DNA of 64,000 nt from Anas platyrhynchos. Its lineage: Eukaryota; Chordata; Aves; Anseriformes; Anatidae. A program made the translations under genes and the position numbers. Within the stretch, counting starts at the first letter, position 1. Every line of letters starts with the position of its first letter. The DNA lies in assembly GCF_047663525.1 (NCBI RefSeq), contig NC_092587.1:41965001-42029000 (forward strand), written 5' to 3'. The notes under the pieces were generated by a model. The model saw nothing but the letters and a program-made list of their open reading frames with translations. It made no database searches and was not told the DNA's origin. Below are positions 41,968 through 54,400 of this stretch, one piece after another.

Positions 41968-44900
41968 TACATGCAACGGCTTGTTGAAGTGGACTTTGCA
42001 TTTCTGCTAAGTCTAAACAAATGCAGACCTTTTCAGGGATCTGGATGGTCCTGGTGTTATGAGGGGAGATGAGTACCCTTGTTCTTCCCATGTGAAAATG
42101 TCTGTTAAAGCCTAGTTGCAGACAGCATGCAATGTGTAGGAGTGGGTCTGACTCCTAGCTGGTAATGCATATCTTACGTGACCTTAGTATGCCGTTCTAG
42201 AGTAATACTGCATTAAGTATCTCCGAATGCTTTGGGGTTGGCACTTAGTGTTCTTGCAAAGGAATTTTATTGCCATTATATATTAATGTGAAATAACCAC
42301 TTTTTTAAAGTCCCAAATGTGGACATGGAATATTAAGTGACAGCACTGTGCATTTGCACGTACTGCTTATGTTGATGCATGCGTGAGACAAATAATTCAC
42401 CACCTTGAGGGCAACTCCCTCAGCATAGTCTAAAGTGTATATTCAGACACTATTTTAAAATTTCTATTTAAAGTTTACATCGTCAAAACCAAAGTAATTA
42501 TATATGTTCATGTATGAAGAGAATGACCTCTTGCCCTATGAGCTGTTACCAGACAGTAAGAGGCAGTTTTCTGGATTAGTATGTCTAAATATAGGAAACT
42601 TTTGAAGTAAACACAACTTACTTTCTTTCAAAAATAGCTTTTTTGTAACTGTAAAACATAAAAAGGGCTTTGTTTTACAAAACACATTGGGGCTCACTTC
42701 ATCTTTTGGCCATGTTTGCTCATTACAAACACAGGTGGATATAGACATGGAGAACTGTATCTAATGATAATAAAATCCATTTGGTAGCCAGACTGCTCAT
42801 GTCATGAGCTAGGTGAGGTGATTGAAGTCCTTAGGGAAATATGTGTGAAAAATTCAGAGCTGAAAATCTGACAGTAGTTTGGAAGAGCATAACTAGTGTG
42901 TGTGTTTATGAAACATAAAATGTTGGAGAAGTTCCAGTTTCTCATCTCTTGAAGCTTTGAGGATTTTCATTTTGGAAGTGGTCTGGTTAGGAAGAGGAAG
43001 AGTTAAGTTCCGAGTAAAGCTTGGGATGTGTCAAGGCTGTTGGAAAGGCTAATTCTGTCCTTTGGAAGAGTTGTAAGTGATTGAATGAGACCTTGGAAAT
43101 GAGCTGACCCCACAGGCATGAAAACAGCCCCATGCTGTTGTTCGCTGTTTGGAAACCAATCTGGAGAGGGACTGGAAGAAACATTGAGGACAAATCAACC
43201 AATAGCCTAGCTTCTGCCCTACTGCTCCCTTCTAGCCGGATATTTTTTTTTGTCTGCTGTATGCTTGTATGACAATACTGAAATTGTTATATGAGCATCT
43301 TGATGCTCCAGATTTTTGTCCAGATTTCTATGAAAAGTGGTATTTCTTCTCTCGTTTAACATTGTTATTTCAGTGTAAGTCTATACAAAGTTAAACTGAC
43401 TTCCTTGAGTTGAGTTGGGGAACTGGAGATATTGTCCTTTTGCTCTAGTTTAGGAAAATGATTATTCATAGATATATTTTATTTTATTTTTTATATAATC
43501 ATTGGCACTTGTTATGTTATCTTTTTGCCTTTTCTGGATAAAGCTTTTATTTAAAGTACTCTCACTGAAGTGTAGTTACTCAAGAGTTAAACATGTAACT
43601 TGAACAAATTCCTTCTGAAAAAGAATTCTTCATCCATCTCTCATTTTAGCTGTCAAGTGTCTGCCACAAAATCCTGCAATACATGACCTGAATAGAAGTA
43701 GAAAACTTATTCAAACCTTTCACACTTTCATTGGAGGGGATTGTTGCCTATTCTATTGCCAATTGAAATACCAGGATTTTTTGTCTTATGCTAAGTGAAT
43801 GATATATTAAATCCCAGACACTTGCTGTCTCTTTGGCAAGATGAATAGTTTGCTTTCCTCAGTCCCTTCCTTCTGCATCCTCAGTGTGACCCATTTCTTG
43901 TCCAGCAAGTTGCTCAGAGTCTGTACCTTGTAAGAGTTGCTCACAAAGTACTCTGGCTCTTGGACTGCTGAGAACTCCAGTGTTCTGACTTGCAGCCTGG
44001 CTTTCTAAGGAAAAGATGCTATGTAGGGATAACTTCAAATTTGATTACTGAATTCCCGTGAGTTTTGTGAAAACTGGCATCTTGATAGATGTTAATTAGT
44101 TTCAGCTGAGGAAAAATAAGCCTTTTAGTTGTTTGGCTTGTGTGGTGACTGACAAGCAATGGCTCACTCAGTGCTTAGGAAATGTGTACTAGCCTGCCAG
44201 TTGGCACATACGTACCTTATGCTGTGGCTTGTCCAAAACTGATTCTTGCCGAGCTCTTAGACCAGTCAGATGCAGGGGAAAAGGGGGGGCATACAGAGAT
44301 CCTGGGATGTGAAACTCAGGGGCAGGGGAAATGGAATACTCAGTGCCAGTAACCTTAGAGGTGTTTTCACAGTTATGGGGAAACCTGATTTATCAGTTTG
44401 CTGCCCACAGAGCAGCTTGTAGCAACTGGGGGGTTTTGTTTTGTTGTTCTTTTATGGAAAGGCTGAAAATAAAACTTGCATTGCTACTAATATATCCAGA
44501 GATGATATCTGTGTGTTATTTCTTCAGACAAAAAGCTCTTAACATAATAAAAATGCTTTCTGATCTGAACTCTGATCCTACGAAAATGCCCTATTAATCC
44601 TGGAGGGTGATGTCATTCCCACAAACTTGTTTTTTACATGAGAAATGTTTGCGGAATTGGACTAGTGTCTGCCTGGGTGGTGGAAGGCTGGAGATCTTTA
44701 TTCTAAATGGTTGTTGGCCGATTAACCACTAGAGGGCTTAACTTCATTGCAGAAGGGTAATTAACATGAAGTTTTAAACTGTGGGAATATGCTAGGAGAA
44801 AACATTTTCATAAAAATCTTCCTTCCCCTTTTCTGTCCCCTTTTCCCTTTTCTTCTTTCCCTCTTTCCCTCCCTTTTCCTGATGTCAGTCAAGCTCTGAT

Positions 44901-45140
44901 GATTAAGCATTAGCTCTGGCCAAGGACACCCTTCCACAAAGAAATACAAACAATCTGATTTCAAGCACCTAGTGAGGTTTTTGGGCAGCTGTGGAGGTAG
45001 TTCTTGGAACAGAAGAAATGCCCCTAACCTTGTATCACCCAGCTCTTTCATGAGCTTCACTGATATACATTCTTAGGAAGATCAGACACACACATTGGAA
45101 TGTGTCCCCACTTGAATTATTTATTGAAAATACCATTGAA

Positions 45141-45650
45141 TCATAGAATATCACGAGTTGGAAGGGACCCATAAAGATCATCGAGTCCAATTCCTGGCAC
45201 CGCACAGGTCTACCCAAAAATTTAGACCATATGACTAAGTGCACAGTCCAAACGCTTCTTAAACTCTGACAGGCTCGTTGCAGTGACTGCTTCCCTGGGG
45301 AGCCTGTTCCAGTGTGTGACAAACCTCTTCCTGATGTCTAGCCTAAACCTCCCCTGTCACAGCTTGACAGTATTCCCGTGGGTCCTATCACTGGTGACTA
45401 AAGAGAATAGATTAGCGCCTGCCCCTTTGCTCCCTTTCGTGAGGAAGCTGTAGGCTGCAATGAGGCCTCCTCTCAGCCTCCTCTTTTCCAGGCTGAACAG
45501 GCCAAATGACCTCAGTCTTCTCATACATCTTCCCCTCTAGGCCCCTCACCATCTTTGTAGCCCTTCTCTGGATGCTCTCCATTAGTTTTATGTCCTTTTT
45601 GTACTTTGGTGCCCCAAACTGCACACAGTGCTCAATTATCACTTCAATTA
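45141..45650 (-). mobile_element. CR1 LINE fragment, about 510 bp, between RPS16 and OTOGL
   Basis: Begins with the inverse CR1 tail (TCATAGAATATCACGAGTTG), then GACCCATAAAGATCATCGAG. Farther in, the minus strand has recognisable CR1 ORF2 remnants at about 45540-45640, including [13 protein letters not shown] and [17 protein letters not shown]. Frameshifts and stops make it non-functional. The far (5') border is ragged, so its end may be off by about 20 nt. Confidence 0.9.
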
Positions 45651-46102
45651 AGGCTGGAGTGTGAGCTCTAAAAAGTACCATGTTTTGTTACTGATGATAA
45701 TGGATCCAAATCCAAAACAGGGCAACCTTGAACCCAAGATGACTGAAGGCTGTTATTTCTTCAGCCGTTATTTATAATCCTGATAAAATGCATAAGCTGT
45801 ATATAAAATTAAGTCATCTCAAATGTTATGTTAGAAAGTCTTGAGCAAATTTATTTTGATGATAATAAGCAAATAGTAGTGTTGAAAACTTCTAACTTAA
45901 TTTTGAAAGAAAAATCTATAACTTGAAAAATGACACTAGATTTTTTTGAGCGTAGGCCAACATGTGTTCTGTACTGTGTTCTTTTTCTCACTAAAGTGAT
46001 TGTTTTCTAAGGTGTTGTTTCTGATCACAATGTCCAGAAGTCCCAATCTGCGAGTATTCCACTACTTGTGTAGATAATTTGTCATTGCTTGAATATAATT
46101 TG

Positions 46103-46141
46103 ATTTTTTTTCTTTTTCTTTTTCTTTTTTTTTTTCTTTCT
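46103..46141. repeat. Pyrimidine tract (CTTTTT)n
   Basis: A T-rich tract broken by single C at roughly six-base spacing. Simple sequence upstream of OTOGL. Confidence 0.85.
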
Positions 46142-48413
46142 TAATATAGTTCTATGAGCTACAGTTCAGTATACTTGGATGAATAATTCTTTTTCCTTAT
46201 TAGCTAATGTCCTTCATGTGCTTGGGACCGTGCTATTTCCTACCCTGCCTTGAGCAGAGATATCCAGACCTAATGAAACCTATTGCTCTAACTCTTAAAA
46301 AGACCCTTTACAGCTGCAGAGGCTTGGTCTACTTTTAAGACATTAGAAGTCAAACAACAATGAAATACTAACACTCTATATTACCTCAACTTTACTATAG
46401 AAAAATTGAAAACAAACAATCAATCATTTTAATGGCTTCTGTTAAATTAAAAGAATTAATTTATATTAATGGAAAAATTTATTATTTTTGATGCCACATA
46501 TGAAACACAGTGTGAAATATCATCTTGAGTGGAAGAATCCCAGATCAGATTTCTTACAAGAGTTTGAAATGTTTTCTACATCAGACATAGTTACAGAGGA
46601 AAATAACTCAGAGACTGGTAATGGAAATTGGAAACTCTAATGCTGTATTGGGTTCATCTCAGCTTGACAGCAACCTCAAGGCATCATCCTCTAACAGGAG
46701 ATTTATGAGAGCATGAAATGTTGATTAGCCCCTGCCACCTTCTACAGGGTAGGTGCCCCCATTAAATGTTTGCAATCTGTGACTATGACTACATTAGTGT
46801 GTTAATTTGGATAAGGAGCTCAATCCTTTTACTTCAGTCTGCAGACTGGAGCGGTTTGGGATCTTTTGGAGCAGATTAAAATAAGCTGGAAAACGAAGAC
46901 TGGCTGCATATTCAGTGAGTGGGAGCAGCCTGGAATTAGTCAAAAATAAAAACAAGGCAAAAATCTCCTTGAAATGTGAATTGTGTAAATAAGTTTCCTT
47001 TAGGATTTACAGAATAATGAAACACAAGATGGACACATAACCCATTTCAATGGCTGTTTGGTAAATATTTTGTGCATGTATGTATTTGTAGAAAACTGCA
47101 TCCAGAGTCACTTAAATACAGTCAGTAATAAAACTAAATCTTAAGAAATAGTGGAACTACAGTGTACTGTAATAATGTATATCAGTTTGCAATAATTGTC
47201 CTTAGGCCACCAGTGATCCTGAACCTGCATGGGTACTGCTGTGTGGACTTGTCTTTGACTATGGTTGAAAAGGTTGTGTGTTTTCCTTTGCCCTCTCTTC
47301 CAGTCCATCAGGGGAGAGGGGAAGAGAAAGGGCTAAAGGAGTTGATGGGAGAAATTTTTACCTGAGAGAGACACAAAACTTCTGAATTTTATTTTGTTCC
47401 ACAACCACCTTGTGCAGAATGCTCCCAGCATCCTACAAAGTGCTAGGAGGAATGAAATATAAGGCAAAAGATAGGCTTTGCAAATGAAAGTGAATTGCAG
47501 TAATTTCAATTACCGTTATATGTGTCATTAAAACTGCACTTTTTAGTGATTCTATTAATGTTTAGAGTAAAGTGGGTAAGGTTTTTCCATTTTAATATAT
47601 GTTCACGTTAAATTTTGGTTAATTTACACTTTTCCATTTTAATGAAAATTAGAAACAAAGCCCCTTAGCTCCATTGACTTCTTTCTCCTTTTTGGTAGTA
47701 TGAAAATTTCCAAAAAAGTTTTTTAATGAAAGTGAAATACAATTATCTTCCTGGAAGTTTTATTTTGTGACAGGAGCAAACTAAATACAAGAATGTATCT
47801 CAAATATTCTTAAGAATCCAAGTGTGTTGTTTGATAGAATTTTGTGTCTCTCCTTTTGGAACAGATGAGGAACATTCATATGTTAATCTCCGAAATAATC
47901 TGGTTATATTTTATGCATTAACATAACTGGAGGTTCTTGCTAAAATTTTTCACTATAAGAAGCAAAGGGCAGAGATCAACGCAACCTGCAAAGCACACAA
48001 AGGTGTAATGACAACTGAAGGATCTCTCAAACCATCATGACATGGCAAAATTTCTTTCTGTCATTGTCTTCTGTGTTATAAAGGGCTGATTGAGCTCAAC
48101 AGAGGAGTAATACTTGCAGGTCTAGCGAAAGTGTAACTAATACAGACTCTGCTGAGGAGTTATCATGCATTACTAATGAGAGACATGCAGCCGGAAAGTT
48201 GTATGCAACATTTGCAAAGCTCCTGAAGCTGTATGTATCTACCAAGCTTGATGTCTTCTTTTTTCCTTTTTGTGTTGTATTATTTCGAATAATGCATCCA
48301 ACTGTTTATCTTTGAAAGGATTTAAACACACTGTAGGAATACGTAGTTATAAGATGCCATCATAATCAAAGCCATCAATTTGGATAAATTTCCTATTACC
48401 AAATTATACTGAA

Positions 48414-48492
48414 ATGAACATTGTGGGAAAGCTGAATTTAATGATACCGTGGAGTATATTTTTGCTTCATTCACTGCTGTCCTCTTTGCAAG
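48414..48492 (+). CDS. OTOGL: OTOGL exon 1: signal peptide
   Basis: The frame is open back to a TAA at 48363-48365. From the ATG at 48414 it encodes 26 residues plus one base. It contains the hydrophobic core [12 protein letters not shown], and cleavage is plausible near Q26/G27. The donor AG|GTAAGA at 48493 is near-consensus. The coding start is inferred from frame, Kozak context and signal-peptide character; no 5'-UTR exon or promoter could be recognised upstream, and no CpG island is present, which fits a tissue-restricted gene. Confidence 0.7.
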
Positions 48493-51400
48493 GTAAGAAC
48501 TTTACTCCATTTCTGAAGAAATACTAACTTTTAAAATGAGTTCTCTAAATATTTTATTAATACAGCTCCTTCTTTTTCTATCATTATCAAACAATATTTT
48601 TAACCCTTTTTGGAATTCATGAAACAATAACATAGGTAAAATAACCCATTTTACATATCTCCTTTCTCTCTGACAGGTGTTGAAGCTAAAATATAGCTCT
48701 TGTTTTTTAAAAAGACACATTTTCTATGTCTGAATTTTGTTACAAAATAATTATAAAGGAACTATGTTTAAGTTTCTTTTATTTCTTGCCACTACTGTCA
48801 GATGAGTAAGCAGGTAATGAATTTCAACGAGGTATGACTTTATTTCATCAGACTGCACCTGCACTTTGTTTAAGCATTTTTGGAATGCTAGAATAAATAA
48901 TTGCTCTTCTGGTTATAGAAACAATCCTATTTTTAACCAGTATATTCACTTCAGATGGGTCTTGCAGATAGTTTCTTTGCAGCCATTATGAAGATTTCTA
49001 AGATAATCTGAGAAAGAGTGTAACCTGATTACAACTGAATTTTGCAAGTAATATTCAGAAAATGATTGCACCTAACTGCTGAAGGAGCTTGATTCTGGAT
49101 AGCTCTGAGTATCCCTTGTACTTATAATTACCTTCCGTAATTTTATCAGATTTGGTCTGAGCCTCTGAACAACTAAGAACTCTTCTCTCTTTTTGGTGGT
49201 AGTATTTACCAGAGTTGAGACCATGGAAAACTGGGGTTGATAAGCCCTTGAAGGAATCAAGCTATCAGGAAGGAAAGCATCTGTTGCTAGGTCCCTTAGG
49301 AAGAGAAAAAAGTTAATGTAAAAGTGCTCTGGAAAACTCAGGATCATTAGCTATTTTTTAAAGAATAAATTTCAGTAGTGTTGTTTGCCAAATGCAGAGT
49401 GAGTTTGTAGAAAAACATTTAACTTAATGACTTTTTAATCTACAGGATCTTATTGCAAGCTTTCTCTTTTGAGAAGAACTTCAAGGTAAGTTTTTATTCC
49501 ATATTTGTCAAGTTCTACAAATAAAACAAAAACATATAAGACTTATCTGATATAGCATAAGTTAGAAAGTAAAATATAGCCTTAAATTTGACATGTAAGA
49601 TGTCAAGTACATGTGCATTGGATGTAAAACACACTTTCAGAATGTTTACATCTCTTTTCAAAGAATTTACACAACAGGCATGGATCCTCTATTTGAAAAA
49701 TGAAGGCACTTATGAAAAATGATACTTCTATGGTCTCAAGAAAGCTTAGTGGAATAATGGAATGAAACCAGGATGAGATCATTATTTTATGTCTGGAAAA
49801 ATACATTAAATGAGTATCCTTCTACAATTTTAATTGCATGATAAAATCCTAGCTGCTATTTGAAGCACAGAAAACTAAGTGCTATACAGCCATAAAATAA
49901 ACATTTTCAATACAAGTTTTCATGTAGAAGCTGAAATCCAAACAAAACCCAAACTAGGGAATGTTCCTGATCCCATTGAATTAAATGGGAACTATGCCAT
50001 CAATTTTAGTAGAAGTGTCCAGTTGGACATAGCTTTGGATGTCTAGTGACCTCTGTATCTAGTGAGCACACATGTATATCAAATGATATGCCATCTTGGA
50101 CTGTTGATAAAACTAAGTATGTTTTATAGCCTGTTGCCCTTGTTTCTAAACTTAATTGCAAATTTAAGTCAGCTATAGCTGGCAAGCCGTCTTTTGCTAT
50201 TTAAAGCCCTATCACAATATATTCAAATCATACTTGGGGGAACTTGCTGCCACACACACTGCCAGGTACCTATGAAACTGCTTTGCAATTTTGTATCCTG
50301 TCATAAAAGCTTATTTTGCCTGCTTACCTCTCCCTCATAAGACCTATGTACCTCCCTAATAAAGCATCCCATGTTTGAGAGCAGAGATTGGAGCACTATT
50401 GAATTCTGTAAAATGAGACCATGAAAAAAATCACCATTTTAAATGTTAAGCCAAGAAAGACCTCTTTGATAAAGTGATGGTAATCAGAGAGAAACACTTC
50501 TCTCTGGGGAGCTGCTTATTCAGGCTGTTCCAGGGACCTTTGATTAAACAGGTTCCTTTTTGTTTTCTTCCAGAAATGAGTTTAATGCAACTCGACAGAA
50601 AAGAGATCTCTTAACAGCAGAGGTAGGTTATACCTCTGAAAGGGGGATGGTGGGGAAAGCCTCCCCCTTTTCTGCTCTGGGGCTTTGCTGATGTTACAAT
50701 GGGGCCTTTGTAAGGAGCAAGGCTGTGGTAACAGGAGGACAGTGAGGAGGAGCCGCTGTTCCCTACCTGCTCGCCTTCAGCCAAGACCCATGGCCTCACA
50801 CATTCATTCGTTCTTGGTGAAATGCTCTCTGAATCACCCACCCTGATAGACCGACTGACGCACACCATGGGAAATAACACCGTGGTTCTTCTGCCTTTTG
50901 TGAAGGCAAACAGAAAGCCCTAGAAAGCTGTTGGTGTTTGATGCAAAGCACAATGATGGCTGTAGACAAGGAGCCTGCATGTGGTGTGGTGATGGTGGCA
51001 GTTCCATCCCAGGCCTGGGTCCTACCACCGCAGCCTAATGTCTGTCCCTCCTCACTCCATGCTCTGTACTGCTGCCTTATGCTGCACAGAGGTGATGTTT
51101 GACTAAAATTTAATAGTATAAGGGGAAACTCATTCCCCTGTGGGTAGACATCTTGGGCTACAGAGCCCAAGCAGCTGTTATAGCCCTCTTCTACATGGGC
51201 AGGCATGGAGCCCAAAGCCTCTTCTCAGGGTCTTGCAGGCAGGCTGCAACAGAACCACAAATCATTTTCTCTATGTCCCTTGGAGAATTTTGTGTCTCCT
51301 CACCAAGTTAGAAGGTAGCCAGTATGAAACATAACACTGAGGTGAGTCATACCTCTTCTCCTCACTAGGAAGACACCTTCTGAGGGAAATGGGCTCTGGG

Positions 51401-54400
51401 AACTCATGGTGGTCCAGAGGTGTGCTCAATAGGAGAGCAAATAAGCTCTATCTCCCCAAAATAGCACAAAAGCAAAAAGCTGCTTTTCTGAGAGGCCTGG
51501 CTCAGGGTAACCAAGAGAGAATATGGAGAGGGGTGTTTTTGTGCAGGGGTGGTGGGGAACATCTCTGGCTAATGATGGACCCTGGAAAGAGCTTTCTGGT
51601 GAGCTGGTGAAGTCCATTTCAGATTGATTTTAGACAAATTGTGCTACTTGGGTGCATCAAAGTATTTCCAGTTGGAGGAGGGAAGTATTTATGTCACTGC
51701 ATGAGGCATTGGTGGGACTTCACCTGAACCATTTACTGTACAGTTGTGTTTATGCCGAGATCCATTAGTTTAAGCTCCAGACATGGAGAAGGACTAGCAG
51801 AAGGAGTGAAAAAAAGAGTATCTTGCAAGTGAAGGCTTAAACAAGTTGCTTTGCTCTGTTGTACTGCTGAAGGCTGGTGTTAGACATGCGGGGAGCATGG
51901 AAGGGTAACTGCTTTCTTGTAATATATCAGAGAGGGAATTTTTAAAAACCAAAACAAATCAACAAAACAAAGCAGGGATGAAGAACTATTTAAGAAAAAG
52001 AGCAAAGCTTTGTAAAACAAAAAGATTTTAAATGGCCATGAATAAATGTACAGGGGAAATATTTAACTGCCCGGCACTTCATCCTGGTAAACTTCCCAAC
52101 CGTACTTGTCGGGGCAAAAACCCCAGAGTGCTTGTCATGTGGAACTTGATTAGTTCTTGGAAGAGATGATGCGACGAGACAAACTGCAATAGCAGAGTGT
52201 TGGGTCAGATCCAGGACTTCCTTACAGTCCCAAGTCCCCCTGTTCCTATACAAGACAGGATGCAGATCAGGCAGACCTCTTCTCTCCCCCCCTCCCCCCC
52301 TTTTGTTTGAGACCAGCTGAAATGAGTTCTGAAGGATCTCAAGGGGGATGTGAAATCCATCACAGCTGAAGTGGCCACAGTTGGATGACTGGGGAGTGGC
52401 ACAGGGCATGAGTTAGGGGAGAAACATTTGGTATTTGACGGAAGCAAAAAAGGCAAGAGTCTTGTCTGAGCCCTCACTCTTCCTCCCAAATGTAAACACA
52501 AATCTCTCCCAGTGGAGCCCTGCTGGTTTGTTGCCTTTGGTGAAGCAGAAGACATGGAGAGGAGGCCAGCAGTGACCCCAGGGCACAGCTGTATCCTTCC
52601 CCATCCCCCAGAAACCATGCTTCCCTTCCCCACAGTGCCAGGTGCTGCAGTCGCTGCCTTTCCTGCTAGTCTGGGCTGCCAATCACAGCACTTGAGGCCA
52701 TGCCCTGTGCTGGACCAGCCACAAGTGTCTCTCCTGTGCTAAAATAACCCTCAAAGTCCTCACTCAATGCTGCTGCAAGTCCCTGGGCTCATAGTGGTGC
52801 ATTCATAAAGCAGAAACACTGATTTTCCTTTTGTGTTTCTGTCAGGTTCGAGCTGCCTCTCCTCGGTCACACCTGCACGGGTCCTTGACGCGCAGCCCAC
52901 CAGGAGGTCAGTGCTGCTCGTCCCAGGAGGAGATGCCCCTGAACATGCTGCCTTCCTGTCACCTTCCCATGTTGCCAGTGGTTTTGTCCCCTAAAAAAAA
53001 CCCAACACACTAACTCATTACTTCATTTTATCCGTGTTAAATAGCATATGGTTCCCACTGAAATTAGACTTTCAAAATAATGATTTATGACCAAATCTGA
53101 ACAGCTAATTAAGCTAATCCTTTGATTTTTTTTTTTTTTAAGTTTATTTCTAGTACAATTTTCTTACTACCACTTTTTCTGTCCTTGTGAGAGGATGTAA
53201 TTTTGTCTGAGAGGCACGAACTGATTATGTGTATGTACAGTTGTGCCCAGACAATGAGCACAGGGTTACTCCTAGAGGGGTTCAGGCACTGTCCAAACAC
53301 CTACAGCAGGTCCAAGTTATTTTGCAGAAATGTTTTTTGTATGCAACTGAACTTCAATATCCTTGGAAAATATGTATGCCTGGGTAGGCGTGTTTTTCCA
53401 TGTCAATGAATATATATAATTCATAGTTCATAGTTGTAACAGCAAAAAAGTTTTCCACATTAATACTGTTCTATAAACAGTATTTTTGCCTTGTACTTTC
53501 AGGGTATCTGTGCATATTTGGAAAGCAATTCTTAAATGGGAAAAATTCAAAACTAAGCATTCAAAAGTAAGCTTTACTGTAAAGGTCCAGTTTTGTTCCC
53601 ATTTAGCATCACTAGTAGCTTACAGTAGCTTCCATTAGGTGCGGAAGAGCCTATTTATTTCATTGCCTTCCTGCTTTCTGGAATGTTTTTTAAATCTCTG
53701 TAAGCAACTTTGTAAATATTTGTATCTAGGGTTTTAATTCCTCCCCAACAAGGAAATCAACTATCTGCAAACCCTGAGATTTGAAATTTCCTTTCTCCTT
53801 CACTTTTGGGGAACTATGATTTAGACCCACCTCAGTGAATGGTTAGTAGACAGTGAAGTCTTAGCATCCAAGCAGACCACATAACTCTTTAATGAAACTG
53901 CATTTAGAAACAATTACTAATTATAACATAAAACAAGCCATTCCCATGGAATCTTAAGTCTCTGACTCCAGTCACCTCTTAAGCAGAAATAACCTTTTAA
54001 AAGTTTTAGCATGCGTGGAGGGTTATTTTTAACTGTTTTTGACTTTGTAAATTATGCATTCCAGACTGTTCATAAGCTGAATATACCCTTTGCTGTAAAG
54101 CCTTGGAGGGAGGAGTTGAACATATGCATAAATTGTGCTGAATTTGGTCAATTAGAATAATCTGTGTCCTGTGTATTTCAAGATCAGGAGGACTGGGATT
54201 TGGTTTCTTTACATGGGAACTTGACCTTTTGTTTGCTGGGAGGAGGTTGACCTTTTGCTCCTTTGTTAGTGTACAAGCCTCAGACCAAAAGAGAACCTTG
54301 TCTTTTAACCAAGAAACACAAAGGATAAATTTAAGTAAATGTTAAAAACTGGAGATTTTTGTTGGTTAATTTTCTTAGCTAATACAGCTGCTAATGATTT

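Larger units (their letters stand above)
41708..48413. other. Intergenic region between RPS16 and OTOGL
   Basis: About 6.7 kb with no coding exon I can support. It contains the T25/G-quadruplex tract, one CR1 fragment (45141-45650) and pyrimidine-rich simple sequence at 44820-44880 and 46103-46141. The OTOGL promoter and any non-coding first exon should lie in the right-hand part but show no TATA or CpG-island signature I could identify. Confidence 0.65.

Noticed and set aside
50796-51215. 139-codon minus-strand frame in an OTOGL intron
   Set aside because: Lies wholly in intron 3, has no recognisable domain and no supporting splice or promoter signals.
52205-52633. 142-codon minus-strand frame in an OTOGL intron
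   Set aside because: Same reasons; GC-rich intronic sequence with random-looking product.
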